From Psychrobacter glacincola (GTDB lineage: Bacteria > Pseudomonadota > Gammaproteobacteria > Pseudomonadales > Moraxellaceae): a DNA stretch of 64,000 bases. Below, one piece after another: positions 53,900-63,731 of this stretch. Each line of letters begins with the position of its first letter. The first letter of the stretch is position 1. A model generated the notes under the pieces. The model was not told the DNA's origin and searched no databases. It saw only the letters and a program-made list of their open reading frames with translations. Where the stretch lies: NCBI RefSeq assembly GCF_904846075.1, contig NZ_CAJGZH010000001.1, positions 310,001-374,000 of the forward strand, written 5' to 3'. The position numbers and the translations under genes were made by a program.

Positions 53900-55192
53900 A
53901 TGAGCAAGCCTACATCTGAAACGCCTCCTGAACGTCCTAATGAAACGCCATCGAATAAACCAGATAGCAGTGTTGAGGAGCGTGTCGATACCACACTACC
54001 AGACACGCAACCAGCAGTTGATGGAGTAGAGGAAACGCCAGCGACAGATGTGTCACTCATCAGTGGAGCGGCTAAGCCACGCGAATATAAAGCGGATAAT
54101 CAATCTTTCTTTATGCAGCGTGGTTATCAAGTGTTGCTAGTGCTGGGGCTTATCGCTGCGTTTTTCTTAGTGATGGTCTATCAGACATTGTTTGGGCGGA
54201 TTGAGCAGCCAAAGCAAATGGTCACCATTGAGCAGGGTCAGAGCTATTATGGCTTACTGCCGCAGTGGCAACAGCAAATCCCGCTGTTTTCTGCCACGAT
54301 TGCCAAGCTCTATATGAAAACACAAGTCGATGGTCCCTTACATGCTGGTATTTATCAATTACCAGAAAACCCTACCTTTGCTGAAACGCTACATATACTT
54401 GGGCAAGGGGTAAAAGCATCGATGGTAAAGGTACAAATCATCGAAGGCAAAACCTCTAAAGACTTGTATCAAACATTAAGGGATAATAAAGGCATCAAAA
54501 AAGAGGTGCTGACCGACGATAGTGGCAATGATAGAGACAATGCTGGTATTGCTCAAGCGTTGGATTTGGTCGGTATATTGCCAAATGAAGTGATCAATAG
54601 TAACGACCCTATCGTCAATCACAATCTTGAAGGTTGGTTTGCCCCCGATACTTATTATTATGGTGAAGGCAGCACTGATAAGCAGGTATTGACCGATTTA
54701 TATAAGCGTCAGCAGCAAGTATTGACTGAAGCGTGGGAAAATCGTGCGCCCAATTTACCTTATAAGACGCCTTATGAGGCGTTAGTGATGGCCTCTATTA
54801 TCGAAAAAGAAACCAGTGTGGCAGAAGAGCGTCCTTTGGTCTCTGCGGTGTTTAGAAATCGTTTAGATAAAGGCATGCGAATGCAGACCGATCCGACCAT
54901 CATCTATGGTATGGGCAGTCGCTATGAAGGCAACATTCGCCGTAAAGACATTGATGAAAAAACGTCTTATAACACCTATCAAATTGATGGCCTACCGCCA
55001 ACACCTATCGCGCTACCATCGTCCGCCTCTATCGAAGCGACCCTGCACCCAGCAGATAGTGATGCATTGTACTTTGTAGCGACGGGTAACGGCGGGCACA
55101 AATTTACTAATAGCTTGGCGGCGCACAATCAAGCGGTAAAAGAATATCTCGGCGTCATGCGTGAGAAAAAATCACAAACCCCGCCGCAGTAA
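53900..55192 (+). CDS. mltG: endolytic murein transglycosylase
   Basis: Inner-membrane enzyme cutting nascent glycan strands, so setting their length. A 70-residue Pro/Thr/Ser/Asp-rich cytosolic stretch precedes one membrane helix (VLLVLGLIAAFFLVMVYQTLF, about 78-98). The periplasmic YceG domain has IEGKTSKDLY, LEGWFAPDTYYYGEG, VMASIIEKETSV with the catalytic Glu, MRMQTDPTIIYG, and YNTYQIDGLPPTPIALPSSASI. Normally directly follows pabC; here the R-M cassette sits between, so it probably has its own promoter in 53750-53899. No clear ribosome-binding site before the ATG. Confidence 0.93.
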   Translation: MSKPTSETPPERPNETPSNKPDSSVEERVDTTLPDTQPAVDGVEETPATDVSLISGAAKPREYKADNQSFFMQRGYQVLLVLGLIAAFFLVMVYQTLFGRIEQPKQMVTIEQGQSYYGLLPQWQQQIPLFSATIAKLYMKTQVDGPLHAGIYQLPENPTFAETLHILGQGVKASMVKVQIIEGKTSKDLYQTLRDNKGIKKEVLTDDSGNDRDNAGIAQALDLVGILPNEVINSNDPIVNHNLEGWFAPDTYYYGEGSTDKQVLTDLYKRQQQVLTEAWENRAPNLPYKTPYEALVMASIIEKETSVAEERPLVSAVFRNRLDKGMRMQTDPTIIYGMGSRYEGNIRRKDIDEKTSYNTYQIDGLPPTPIALPSSASIEATLHPADSDALYFVATGNGGHKFTNSLAAHNQAVKEYLGVMREKKSQTPPQ

Positions 55193-55290
55193 TTTAATCC
55201 TCTATCTTTTCTTCAAACCTATCGTGAAATGAGCGTTATGCAACTGTCGACATAAAGACATAACGCTTATCAATGACATAAGGTCATATC

Positions 55291-56031
55291 ATGTCAGCAT
55301 CTATACAAAACCATGTATCTCAAACAGTCCAGTCGCAAGCAAAGCAGCCCAAAACAAGTCAGCCCAAAGCAAGCAATGACATCAATGATATCGCACTCAA
55401 TCAAGGGCGCTTTATCAGTTTTGAAGGTACTGAGGGCGTAGGCAAAACGACTGCCATTGAGCAGCTGTGCACACGCTTAGACGATAACAATATTGCGTAT
55501 CTGCGTACCCGTGAGCCGGGTGGTAGCCCGTTTGCAGAACGTTTGCGCGCTATATTATTGGACCCTGCGACCGACATCAATGATGATACAGAGCTATTGC
55601 TACTATTTGCGGCGCGCTGCGATCATATGCAGCAAGTGATTCTGCCAGCGCTACAACGTGGGACGTGGGTAATATGCGATCGTTTTACCGATTCTACTAT
55701 TGCTTATCAAGGCTTTGGGCGGGCACATGGCGATGCGGTGGTACGAGCCAAAATTGAATCGCTTATCGAGCAGTTTGTGCCGCAACTACCTGAGCTGACA
55801 TTGTGGCTGGATTTGCCCGTATTAGAAGGCATGGCACGCGCTAATAAACGTAGCACCGCTGATAGATTTGAGCAGCAAGCGACCGAATTTTTTACTTGGG
55901 TACATAAAGGCTTTAACACGCTGGCGACTCAGCATCCCGAACGGATACAGCGCATTGACGCATCAGGCACAGCCGATGAGGTGAGCGCGCGAGTATGGCA
56001 GGCGGTACAAGGCAGATTTGATGTTTCGTAA
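55291..56031 (+). CDS. tmk: thymidylate kinase
   Basis: Phosphorylates dTMP to dTDP. The P-loop FEGTEGVGKTT is at residues 44-54, so the protein has a roughly 40-residue Gln/Ser-rich N-terminal extension over the usual size. The DRFTDSTIAYQGFGR thymidine site and REPGGSP (lid-adjacent arginine) are intact. TWLDLPV and ADRFEQQATEFF follow. Order mltG-tmk is conserved. An internal start near residue 37 is possible, since family members begin just before the P-loop, but no ATG is there. Confidence 0.95.
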   Translation: MSASIQNHVSQTVQSQAKQPKTSQPKASNDINDIALNQGRFISFEGTEGVGKTTAIEQLCTRLDDNNIAYLRTREPGGSPFAERLRAILLDPATDINDDTELLLLFAARCDHMQQVILPALQRGTWVICDRFTDSTIAYQGFGRAHGDAVVRAKIESLIEQFVPQLPELTLWLDLPVLEGMARANKRSTADRFEQQATEFFTWVHKGFNTLATQHPERIQRIDASGTADEVSARVWQAVQGRFDVS

Positions 56032-56062
56032 CGGATTTTATACAGCCATCACCTAGCCAAAT

Positions 56063-56094
56063 AAAAAGCCCCAACATTGCGTTGGGGCTTTTGT
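56063..56094 (+). terminator. rho-independent terminator of tmk
   Basis: AAAAGCCCCAAC, a short loop and GTTGGGGCTTTT, 30 bases after the tmk stop; it may also serve the convergent antiporter gene. Confidence 0.88.
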
Positions 56095-56181
56095 GTTTTA
56101 TAAACTGTTATATTCTATAAAGTATCAAAACAGTCATCAAGATATTGTCAAAACTGTGTTAAAACAAAGCTGTGGCAACGA

Positions 56182-58554
56182 TTATTTATCCTGTTTATTC
56201 ACAGCTTTATTATCTGAAATTTCTTGAACATTGTCTTTGTTAATGTTGTCTTTAGTAATATCGCCATCAGAGCTTGCATTGGTTGTATTATCTTGACCAG
56301 AGTCGGGTAGACGATTTGGATCAAGCGCGCCCTTCTTAGTTTTAGGTGCGTTGCCATTACCATTCGTACTACTATTGTTAGACACCTTATTTTTAGGAAT
56401 TGCCTTCGAAGTCGCTGTCGAGTTGACTGACATGACGCCTTTATTAACGACGTCAATAGACTCATCTTTTGACGCTACTACTTTATCATTCAAGGTGTCT
56501 GGCGTGGTTTTAATTTTAGCACTGCTGCTCGAATGGTTTGATACCTCAGTATCTGCATTTTGCTCAGCGACTCTCTGCTCAGTGATTTTCTGCTCAGCAA
56601 TTATTTCTTTAGCGCTGTCGCTATCAGTGGCAGTGGATTGTTCTGTTGCATCAACACTATCATCGCTCAGCTCTTTTTCTTTACGCTTTTCAGGTGCTTT
56701 TGAGCTGGACTCAAAGTTAGCATCAGCTGCCAGTCGCGCCTGCTCTTGTCTAGGTGTCACGTCGACAGGTTTTGGCTGTACTTCATCTTCCACTACCAGT
56801 GAGATGAGTTTGCGATCGCGTGGCACGATGCCATCAAACTTATCGGTAATGACGTGTAGCTTGCCTTCTTTGTCGATTGTATACAGCGGCACGAATTGCT
56901 TATTGTCGGCTTTGTATTGCTCAAAGCTGTAGCTGTCGGTGATGTTGGTAATCTTGATACGGGCTTTTTTCGACAGCATGCTGGCAAGTTTGGTATAGGT
57001 GACGTCTTTGCCAAACAGCCACTGCGAGTGGAAGTTGCCTTGCTTATCATCGCGCTCGCTTTTGACCTTTTCGTCGCTGAACTTGAGACGGTACAATTTG
57101 CGCTCACCAAATTCATGACGATAATGAATCTCAGACAAGGTATTCATCTCTTTGTCCATACTCATGGCAAACAGACGACCGATACCGATCAGGTCAAGAT
57201 GATGATCGGCATGATCAGAGATAGGATTGCCAAAATAAGTACGTAGACCACTCATGCGTGCGCGGGCAATATTGGTATAGTTGTTGTGTGCGACGATGAC
57301 ATCAAAGCCCTGATCTTTTAGAGAAGTTGCTACCAAAAGGGCAATGGGATTTGAGCCGACGATAAGAATGCCATTGGTCTCAGGCTCACGGACACCCAGC
57401 AAGTTGCCGACTATTTTCGCCCCCAAGCCCTGAATCATAACCGTGCCAATAATGACCATAAATACTAAGGGTACGAGCAGTTCAACACCCTGGATATCGT
57501 ACTCTTGCAGACGAATAGCAAACAGTGATGAGATAGCTGCAGCGACGATACCACGTGGCCCAATCCAACTAATCATCAGCTTTTCATTGGTCTTTAAGTT
57601 TGAGCCAATAGACGATGCCCAAACGGATAAGGGTCGCGCCACAAACATGACGATAGCAAGTAACACCAGACCTGCGAAACCAACGCTAAGTAAGCTTTCC
57701 AGCTCTACACGTGCTGCAAGGATAATAAACAGCACAGAGATAAGAAGGATGGTTAAAGATTCATTGAACTCTAAAATCGTATCGCGTGGGAATTTTGGCC
57801 AATTCGCCAACGCCACGCCCAATACAGTGACTGTCAATAGCCCAGACTCATGCTCTAAATGGTTCGATACTGAAAATAACACCAAGACAAAGGCAAGCGT
57901 AAAGACATTGCGTAAAAACTCAGGAATCATATGCCGACGCATCAAGAAGGCAAGCAGCCAAGCGCCTGCCATACCCATCGCTGTCGCTAATACCACGATT
58001 TTGGCAAACAATAAGATACTGCTGGCTTCGCCGCCTGAGATGATGTATTCATAGACCAAAACCACGGCAATAGCGCCGATTGGGTCAATGATGATACCTT
58101 CCCATTTAAGGATGTTAGAGATGGTCTTATTGGGACGCACACTACGTAATAGCGGCATAATCACCGTTGGACCCGTGACGCACACGAGCGCACCGAACAG
58201 CAAAGCAATCAGTGGATCGACATCGAATAAGAGATAAGTCGATAACGCCACGATAGCAATAGTGATAAGTACACCGACCGACACCAGCATTTGCACCACG
58301 GTGCCATGCTGTTTAATCTCGTCAAACTCTAACGTCAGCGAGCCTTCAAATAGGATAATCGCCACGCCCAAAGAGATGAAGGGGAACATCAGCTCTCCCA
58401 GCACCAAGTCAGGATCGAAGACTCCCAGCACTGGGCCCACGATAATGCCAATCAGTAATAAAAATAAAATGGACGGTTGCTTTAAATACCAAGCCAACCA
58501 TTGGGCAGCAATGCCGATCCCAACCACGCCAGATAATAATAGGGCGGTATCCAT
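56182..58554 (-). CDS. cation:proton antiporter (CPA1-type) with RCK domain and long disordered tail
   Basis: A 790-residue membrane antiporter, probably exchanging Na+ or K+ for H+. About twelve helices occupy residues 1-390, including LVCVTGPTVIMPLL, WEGIIIDPIGAIAVVL (ion-binding Asp) and ISWIGPRGIVAAAISSLFA. A TrkA-N/RCK domain follows (NGILIVGSNPIALLVATSL at about 400, near 550 end). The last 200 or so residues are low-complexity Asp, Glu, Lys, Ser, Asn and Thr without hydrophobic segments, unlike the family norm. AAGGATC precedes the start. Confidence 0.88.
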   Translation of the reverse strand: MDTALLLSGVVGIGIAAQWLAWYLKQPSILFLLLIGIIVGPVLGVFDPDLVLGELMFPFISLGVAIILFEGSLTLEFDEIKQHGTVVQMLVSVGVLITIAIVALSTYLLFDVDPLIALLFGALVCVTGPTVIMPLLRSVRPNKTISNILKWEGIIIDPIGAIAVVLVYEYIISGGEASSILLFAKIVVLATAMGMAGAWLLAFLMRRHMIPEFLRNVFTLAFVLVLFSVSNHLEHESGLLTVTVLGVALANWPKFPRDTILEFNESLTILLISVLFIILAARVELESLLSVGFAGLVLLAIVMFVARPLSVWASSIGSNLKTNEKLMISWIGPRGIVAAAISSLFAIRLQEYDIQGVELLVPLVFMVIIGTVMIQGLGAKIVGNLLGVREPETNGILIVGSNPIALLVATSLKDQGFDVIVAHNNYTNIARARMSGLRTYFGNPISDHADHHLDLIGIGRLFAMSMDKEMNTLSEIHYRHEFGERKLYRLKFSDEKVKSERDDKQGNFHSQWLFGKDVTYTKLASMLSKKARIKITNITDSYSFEQYKADNKQFVPLYTIDKEGKLHVITDKFDGIVPRDRKLISLVVEDEVQPKPVDVTPRQEQARLAADANFESSSKAPEKRKEKELSDDSVDATEQSTATDSDSAKEIIAEQKITEQRVAEQNADTEVSNHSSSSAKIKTTPDTLNDKVVASKDESIDVVNKGVMSVNSTATSKAIPKNKVSNNSSTNGNGNAPKTKKGALDPNRLPDSGQDNTTNASSDGDITKDNINKDNVQEISDNKAVNKQDK

Positions 58555-59426
58555 AAATTGATCCTTTTATAATCTTGTCGTATTTTATAGCTATCAACCG
58601 CTTTTTTAGAGTAGCGGCTGCCAGTAGTATAGTAATAAGTTGACGCTACTCGCTATAGAGACACATCTCTATGAAACGTAAGCGACGACAATGGTATCCA
58701 TCATGAATCACAACATGAGCCAGATATGATATAACTACTATAGAGTAGTAAAGACAAAAGCATTGCTAGAAAAAATCGTCAATCTTATATAAATCGCATA
58801 TGGCATCAAGCTCGCTCAGACTATTATTGATAGTACTGTCACGCGACTTTTTTTATCCATTTATCTTGAATCGACCATCGTATTATTCTAGTGATGCAAA
58901 AGATGAAAAATAAGGGTGGTAATAGCCAGCTTTATAAAACAATAGTCAATAACGATTATTTATAGACTTTAGTTTGCTTAAAAATTTATTTGGCTTGCTA
59001 TCATAACATGCTTTTATTTCATGCTGAGCAAGGCCGTATCTAGCACGATATCAGTAGGCAGCGGTAAAAATATACAATAACTGGGTCAAATAATTGCGCC
59101 TTGGGTTATCCTACATGATCGGAATAATGACAAAATAGCACGATGACTTATCATACAGTAGCTGTTTTTATCATGCACCTAGCGAGGATTATCATTGTTT
59201 TGGGGTGTTTATATAAGGAAAGGCGAATGGTCGTTGGCATAAGGGTATAAAAAACAGTAACCTAATAAACGACTAGATAGCGACTAAAAAGGTTGGCCGC
59301 CATAACATTCAGTGCCGATGCAACGTTTGTCATATACGGACTTGGTTAAAATTAAAACATCGTATACACGTCACTAGCGATAGTAGCCAAAACATAACCA
59401 TTAAAAATAACAACGATTACTTATAT
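58555..59426. other. 872-base intergenic region
   Basis: The longest gene-free stretch of the window, upstream of both the antiporter and the DegQ-like protease. It is AT-rich with several short runs but no frame with a supported start. It holds the promoters of both genes; I cannot place an operator. Candidate for an unlabelled small RNA, though I see no strong terminator inside it. Confidence 0.5.
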
Positions 59427-59432
59427 GGAGGA
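59427..59432 (+). promoter_or_regulatory. ribosome-binding site deciding the protease start
   Basis: GGAGGA lies a few bases before the ATG at 59437 and inside the longer open frame that begins at 59425, so the internal ATG is the true start. Confidence 0.75.
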
Positions 59433-59436
59433 CAAC

Positions 59437-60891
59437 ATGCCTATCAATATGCTTACAGCGCAATCTAAGTTTTATGTGCCGCATTGGTTAAAACGTAGTG
59501 CGCTGGTGCTTGCTGTCAGTACCTCGATGGTTACTGGCGTCACTGCCACCGCCATGGCGAGCGCTCAAGCTGTCGTCACCACGGCGGATTTTTCTGACTT
59601 AGTACAGCAAGTTACCCCAGCCGTTGCCCGCGTAAATGTCACCAAGACCGTCAGCGAGGCTGAGCTTGCCAAAGCCCAAACAGCCGAATTGTTACGGCAG
59701 TTCTTTGGTGATCGTTTACGTATTCCTGATCAGGCTGCCACGCCAGCGATTGAGCATGCTTATGGCACGGCCTTTTTTGTCACAGCTGATGGTTATATGC
59801 TGACCAACCATCATGTGGTGGAGGGCGCTGATAAAATCACTGTCACTCTTAACGATAGAACAGAGCTTGATGCAACCTTGGTTGGTAGTGATGAGCGCTC
59901 TGATGTGGCTGTACTAAAAGTCTCGGGCAACCAATTTCCTGCTTTGCCTATCGGCGACTCAAATGCTCTGAAAGTAGGGGAGCCAGTACTGGCCATTGGT
60001 TCTCCATTTGGTTTTGATTACTCAGCATCGGCGGGCATTGTCAGTGCTAAATCACGCAGTTTTTCACGCGATACCAGCGTGCCATTTATCCAAACAGACG
60101 TGGCATTGAACCCTGGTAACTCAGGCGGTCCACTATTTAATCAGCGCGGTGAAGTGATTGGTATTAATTCGCGTATCTTTAGTGGTACAGGTGGTTACAT
60201 GGGTCTGTCGTTTTCCATTCCGATTGATGCGGCGATGGATATTTACGAGCAGCTAAAAACTGATGGCGAAGTGGTACGTGCTTATTTAGGTATTTATCCG
60301 CAAGACATCGATCGCAATTTAGCAGAAGCTTATAATCTAGATCGTCCTCAAGGTGCACTACTGACAAGAGTATCACCAGACTCACCTGCACAAAAAGCTG
60401 GTCTAAAACCTGGCGATATCATTTTGCAATATAATGAAGTGCAAATTATGCGCGCCTCAGATTTATTAAACTTGCTCAATCGTGCCAAACCGAGCGATAG
60501 CTTCCGCGCACAGATTCAGCGTAATGGTAAGCAAATGACCATCAGCGGCAAACTCACTTATGCGCCCAATGATGTGAGAGCACAAGGCGGCGATCAGCAG
60601 AATGATGAGGTGCAGTTAGGCTTGCGTTTACGTAACTTGACCGCTGATGAGCAAGCAGAAATAGCAGTGGATAATAAGACAGGTATTTTGGTTACCACGG
60701 TTGACCCAACGGGATTGGCGGCGCGCTCAGGTCTGTTGGCAGGTGATGTGATTACCAATTTTCACCAAAAGCCAATTAAAAAGGTCACGGATTTTTCAAG
60801 CGCGATCTCATCATTGCCCAAAAAAGGCGTAGTGACCATTGAAATTATCCGCCAAGGTATTCCCGCGATCATTGGTTTACGTATTGAGTAA
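59437..60891 (+). CDS. periplasmic serine endoprotease, DegP/DegQ/MucD family
   Basis: A 484-residue HtrA-family protease that removes misfolded envelope proteins. The signal peptide spans roughly residues 15-45, ending AMASA. The catalytic triad is His126 (LTNHHVV), Asp156 (RSDVAVLKV) and Ser229 (NPGNSGGPL). Two PDZ domains follow, near 265-360 (GIYPQDIDRNLAEAYNL, GLKPGDIILQYN) and 390-475 (GLLAGDVITNFHQKPI). Length and two PDZ domains match DegP/DegQ. Which of the two names applies depends on the organism's other copies. No sigma-E box was recognised. Confidence 0.93.
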   Translation: MPINMLTAQSKFYVPHWLKRSALVLAVSTSMVTGVTATAMASAQAVVTTADFSDLVQQVTPAVARVNVTKTVSEAELAKAQTAELLRQFFGDRLRIPDQAATPAIEHAYGTAFFVTADGYMLTNHHVVEGADKITVTLNDRTELDATLVGSDERSDVAVLKVSGNQFPALPIGDSNALKVGEPVLAIGSPFGFDYSASAGIVSAKSRSFSRDTSVPFIQTDVALNPGNSGGPLFNQRGEVIGINSRIFSGTGGYMGLSFSIPIDAAMDIYEQLKTDGEVVRAYLGIYPQDIDRNLAEAYNLDRPQGALLTRVSPDSPAQKAGLKPGDIILQYNEVQIMRASDLLNLLNRAKPSDSFRAQIQRNGKQMTISGKLTYAPNDVRAQGGDQQNDEVQLGLRLRNLTADEQAEIAVDNKTGILVTTVDPTGLAARSGLLAGDVITNFHQKPIKKVTDFSSAISSLPKKGVVTIEIIRQGIPAIIGLRIE

Positions 60892-61143
60892 GCCTTGATA
60901 GCTTAGTAGGAGTAATGGGTAGTCGGGGCAGCAATTGAGCATGGCATAACAGGCGCGTCAATAATTCTACTTGTCTATGATAGAGCTCGACCCCTATAAT
61001 GGCTGATTTTTTTACCCATGACTTAAAATAATCTAACATTGTCACTAACTTATTCATTGAGCGATTTATTTATCGCTCTATACGTTCTAATATAGGGTAA
61101 GCCAGTTGCTCGGCTCATACCCTTCCGTAACCATCAGGTAATT

Positions 61144-62352
61144 ATGACTGACCATGCTCTTTATATCCTAAGTATCTCTACGACAGCAGTATTGCTTGCG
61201 TATATTGTACTGTGGTCAGGATTACAAACGTTCAATGCCAATCCTACCAAACGTTTTATGCGTATTTGGTTGAAGTTGGCACTCTATTATGCTGCCTATA
61301 CTATGCCCGTTTGGGCTTTGCTGTTGGTGATAGGTTGGTCGCAAGACATGCTGCCGATACTGGCGCAGCTATCACTACCACTCGTGCTAGTGGCTGTATT
61401 TGCAATGGGGTTCTATTTTTATACTGTAGTGATACAACCCAATCGTTTACGTTTAGATCATCATGCAATCGACTTAGATTTATCCACACCGCTGACGGTT
61501 GCCGTATTGGCTGATTTACGCATAGGCTTGTATAGCGGCAAGCCGCGTCATATTCGTAAATTGGTTGCTACCATCAATGCGTTACCAGCAGATGCGGTGC
61601 TGATTACGGGCGACTGGTTGTATTACCCAAGTGCTGATTTAGTGGGTCAGCTCATGTTGTTTAAAGGGGTTAATAAGCCTATTTATACAGTGATGAGTAC
61701 CTCAGACTTGCGTTATCAATCGATTAATACAACTAAACAAGGACAGCCGCTATTAGAAGATACGTTGTCTAGTGCCTTTGATGTGCTTGATATCAGCTAT
61801 ATCGGTCAGCAGTGTACCTCGCTGCCACTCAAATGTACTGGGGCTACTAATGCGCTTTCAGTAATGCCCGATGCGAGCTATTCTAAAAATAATAAAGAGG
61901 GTTTTAGACAGCAAAATTTGGAAAATAGCCCAACCGTCGCCGTGCTTTGCGGCTGGCAAGATATTCCTAAACAGTTTGCTGATATTGAAGGTGCAAATGC
62001 GTCTGATAAAGCCGCACTTGGTGCTGAAATTGCTAATACCACGAAGCCCGTCATCATCTTGGCTTCACGATTTGATAGTATTAGCGATTTGCCAAAATCC
62101 TTACAACCACGACCACTATTGATTACTGGTGCAGCAAAGGCGATTCAAAAAAATATATGGTTGGCACAAAAACAAAAAAATATCGCACGTAGTAGCGAGC
62201 AGTCAACCCTGTTAAATAATAGCCGCATGGGCAAGCAGCGAGGTTTATACCAACACGGCAGTGCGCAGATATTTGTCAGTAGCGGTATCGGTACACGAGG
62301 GCTGCCTTTTCGCTTGTATCGCCCCACTATCGATGTGTTGACGATTCGTTAA
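61144..62352 (+). CDS. membrane-anchored metallophosphoesterase homologue lacking metal ligands
   Basis: A 402-residue protein with three or four N-terminal hydrophobic helices (residues about 6-26, 41-64, 70-97) and a cytosolic or periplasmic calcineurin-like domain of the YkuE type. The C-terminal QIFVSSGIGTRGLPFRLYRP, typical of the family, is intact. Metal-binding motifs are not. DxH reads D124-L-R126, GDxxD reads D157-W-L-Y160, GNHD reads TSD, and GHTH reads GAAK. The frame is intact over its length, so it is probably a maintained pseudoenzyme. No SD is obvious; it follows a clear gap after degQ. Confidence 0.78.
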   Translation: MTDHALYILSISTTAVLLAYIVLWSGLQTFNANPTKRFMRIWLKLALYYAAYTMPVWALLLVIGWSQDMLPILAQLSLPLVLVAVFAMGFYFYTVVIQPNRLRLDHHAIDLDLSTPLTVAVLADLRIGLYSGKPRHIRKLVATINALPADAVLITGDWLYYPSADLVGQLMLFKGVNKPIYTVMSTSDLRYQSINTTKQGQPLLEDTLSSAFDVLDISYIGQQCTSLPLKCTGATNALSVMPDASYSKNNKEGFRQQNLENSPTVAVLCGWQDIPKQFADIEGANASDKAALGAEIANTTKPVIILASRFDSISDLPKSLQPRPLLITGAAKAIQKNIWLAQKQKNIARSSEQSTLLNNSRMGKQRGLYQHGSAQIFVSSGIGTRGLPFRLYRPTIDVLTIR

Positions 62353-62790
62353 CATGACTCAAAAGACTTATCAGCGCTGATTCATTGCGCTAAACTGAGA
62401 GTTGAATAATAAGGCTGTTGGTTTGTAGGTTGTAATGGCATGTCAGCAATTCAATTGATTGAACGTTAATTGATTGATAGCGGTCAAATCAAAATATGCT
62501 ACACTAGCAGGCGTTTTTATTATTCTATTTTTAGTATTAAATAAGCGTTGTCGGTCATTGGCAAAAATAAGGCCAAGACGATTTTTAGCATCTATATTGT
62601 TAACGCTTTTATCATAGAAAAAGATTGATAATAAAAAATACTTAGCATTAATATCAAGCAAGATATTGCCAATGGCGCCTATGAATGTACACAATATGAG
62701 TACAGGTGTAGACGTAATCATTGACACTTGCCAACGACCTATCATGTGACAGCTTTGAAAAAAGCTAGGATAATACAGTAAGGCACGGTT
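62353..62790. other. 438-base intergenic region upstream of dapA
   Basis: Includes TTGACA at 62721-62726 and TAATAC near 62771, which could be promoter elements of dapA but are not correctly spaced with each other. No gene is supported. Confidence 0.4.
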
Positions 62791-63696
62791 ATGAGCACAG
62801 CATACGACGAGATCAAAACCCGACTACAAGGCTCAATGGTAGCCTTGGTAACGCCCATGCATCCTGACGGCACGGTTGATTATAAACGTCTGGCGGATCT
62901 CATAGATTGGCAGATTGAGCAAGGCACACATTGTCTCGTTGCCGTTGGTACTACTGGCGAGTCAGCGACATTATCTATGCAAGAGCACAGCGATGTCATT
63001 CGCTACTTTGTTCAGCATGTCAAAGGTCGTGTACCAGTGATTGCTGGAACAGGTGCCAATAATACGATGGAAGCCATTAAGCTGACCCAAGATGCTGCCG
63101 ACGCTGGTGCAGATTGTGCATTATTGGTTGCGCCTTATTATAACAAGCCGCCACAAGAAGGCTTATACCAACATTATAAGGCTATCGCGCGCGCGGTAAA
63201 TATCCCGCAGATGCTTTACAATGTGCCAGGACGTACGGTCGTTGATATTGCACAAGAGACCGTAGAACGTCTGGCTGATATCGATAATATCGTCGCAATT
63301 AAAGATGCCACAGGCTCTATTGCTCGCGGTGAGCAATTGATCAAAGCAGTTGGCGATAGAATCGTCGTGCTATCTGGCGATGACAGTACGGCGCTTGATT
63401 TGATGACATTTGGTGGTAAAGGTAATATCTCAGTCACTGCCAACGTCGCCCCGAAAGCGATGAGCGAGACTTTTACAGCGGCGCTTCGTGGTGATTTTGA
63501 TGCGGCTCATAAAGTACATGATGTGGTCAAGCATTTACACCGTGACTTGTTCATTGAGTCAAGTCCTATCCCAGCCAAATATGCGCTTCATAAAATGGGT
63601 ATGATAGATACTGGTATTCGTCTGCCTTTGGTATGGTTGGCTGAACAACATCATGCCACTATTGATGAAGCCTTGGTGCGTGCGAACTTATTATAA
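62791..63696 (+). CDS. dapA: 4-hydroxy-tetrahydrodipicolinate synthase
   Basis: Condenses pyruvate and aspartate semialdehyde in lysine and diaminopimelate synthesis. The 301-residue TIM barrel shows MVALVTPMHPDG, VAVGTTGESATL, GTGANNTMEAI, YYNKPPQEGLYQHY, YNVPGRTVVD and the Schiff-base lysine in VAIKDATGS. ALDLMTFGGKGNISVTANV follows. AAGG precedes the start. It is followed 35 bases later by bamC, the order found in E. coli and other gammaproteobacteria. Confidence 0.97.
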   Translation: MSTAYDEIKTRLQGSMVALVTPMHPDGTVDYKRLADLIDWQIEQGTHCLVAVGTTGESATLSMQEHSDVIRYFVQHVKGRVPVIAGTGANNTMEAIKLTQDAADAGADCALLVAPYYNKPPQEGLYQHYKAIARAVNIPQMLYNVPGRTVVDIAQETVERLADIDNIVAIKDATGSIARGEQLIKAVGDRIVVLSGDDSTALDLMTFGGKGNISVTANVAPKAMSETFTAALRGDFDAAHKVHDVVKHLHRDLFIESSPIPAKYALHKMGMIDTGIRLPLVWLAEQHHATIDEALVRANLL

Positions 63697-63731
63697 AATG
63701 ATGCGTGTAAATGCTAACTCAGAGAGATAAT

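Noticed and set aside
56351..56932. 193-codon plus-strand frame over the antiporter tail
   Set aside because: Antisense of low-complexity sequence; Ser/Leu/Val-rich product is the expected mirror of Asp/Glu/Ser/Lys codons.
57443..58054. 203-codon plus-strand frame over the antiporter
   Set aside because: Antisense to the membrane helices of a well supported gene; product has no family look and no start signal.
62443..62745. 100-codon minus-strand frame upstream of dapA
   Set aside because: No ribosome-binding site, no recognisable domain, AT-rich spacer composition. Possible but not supportable.
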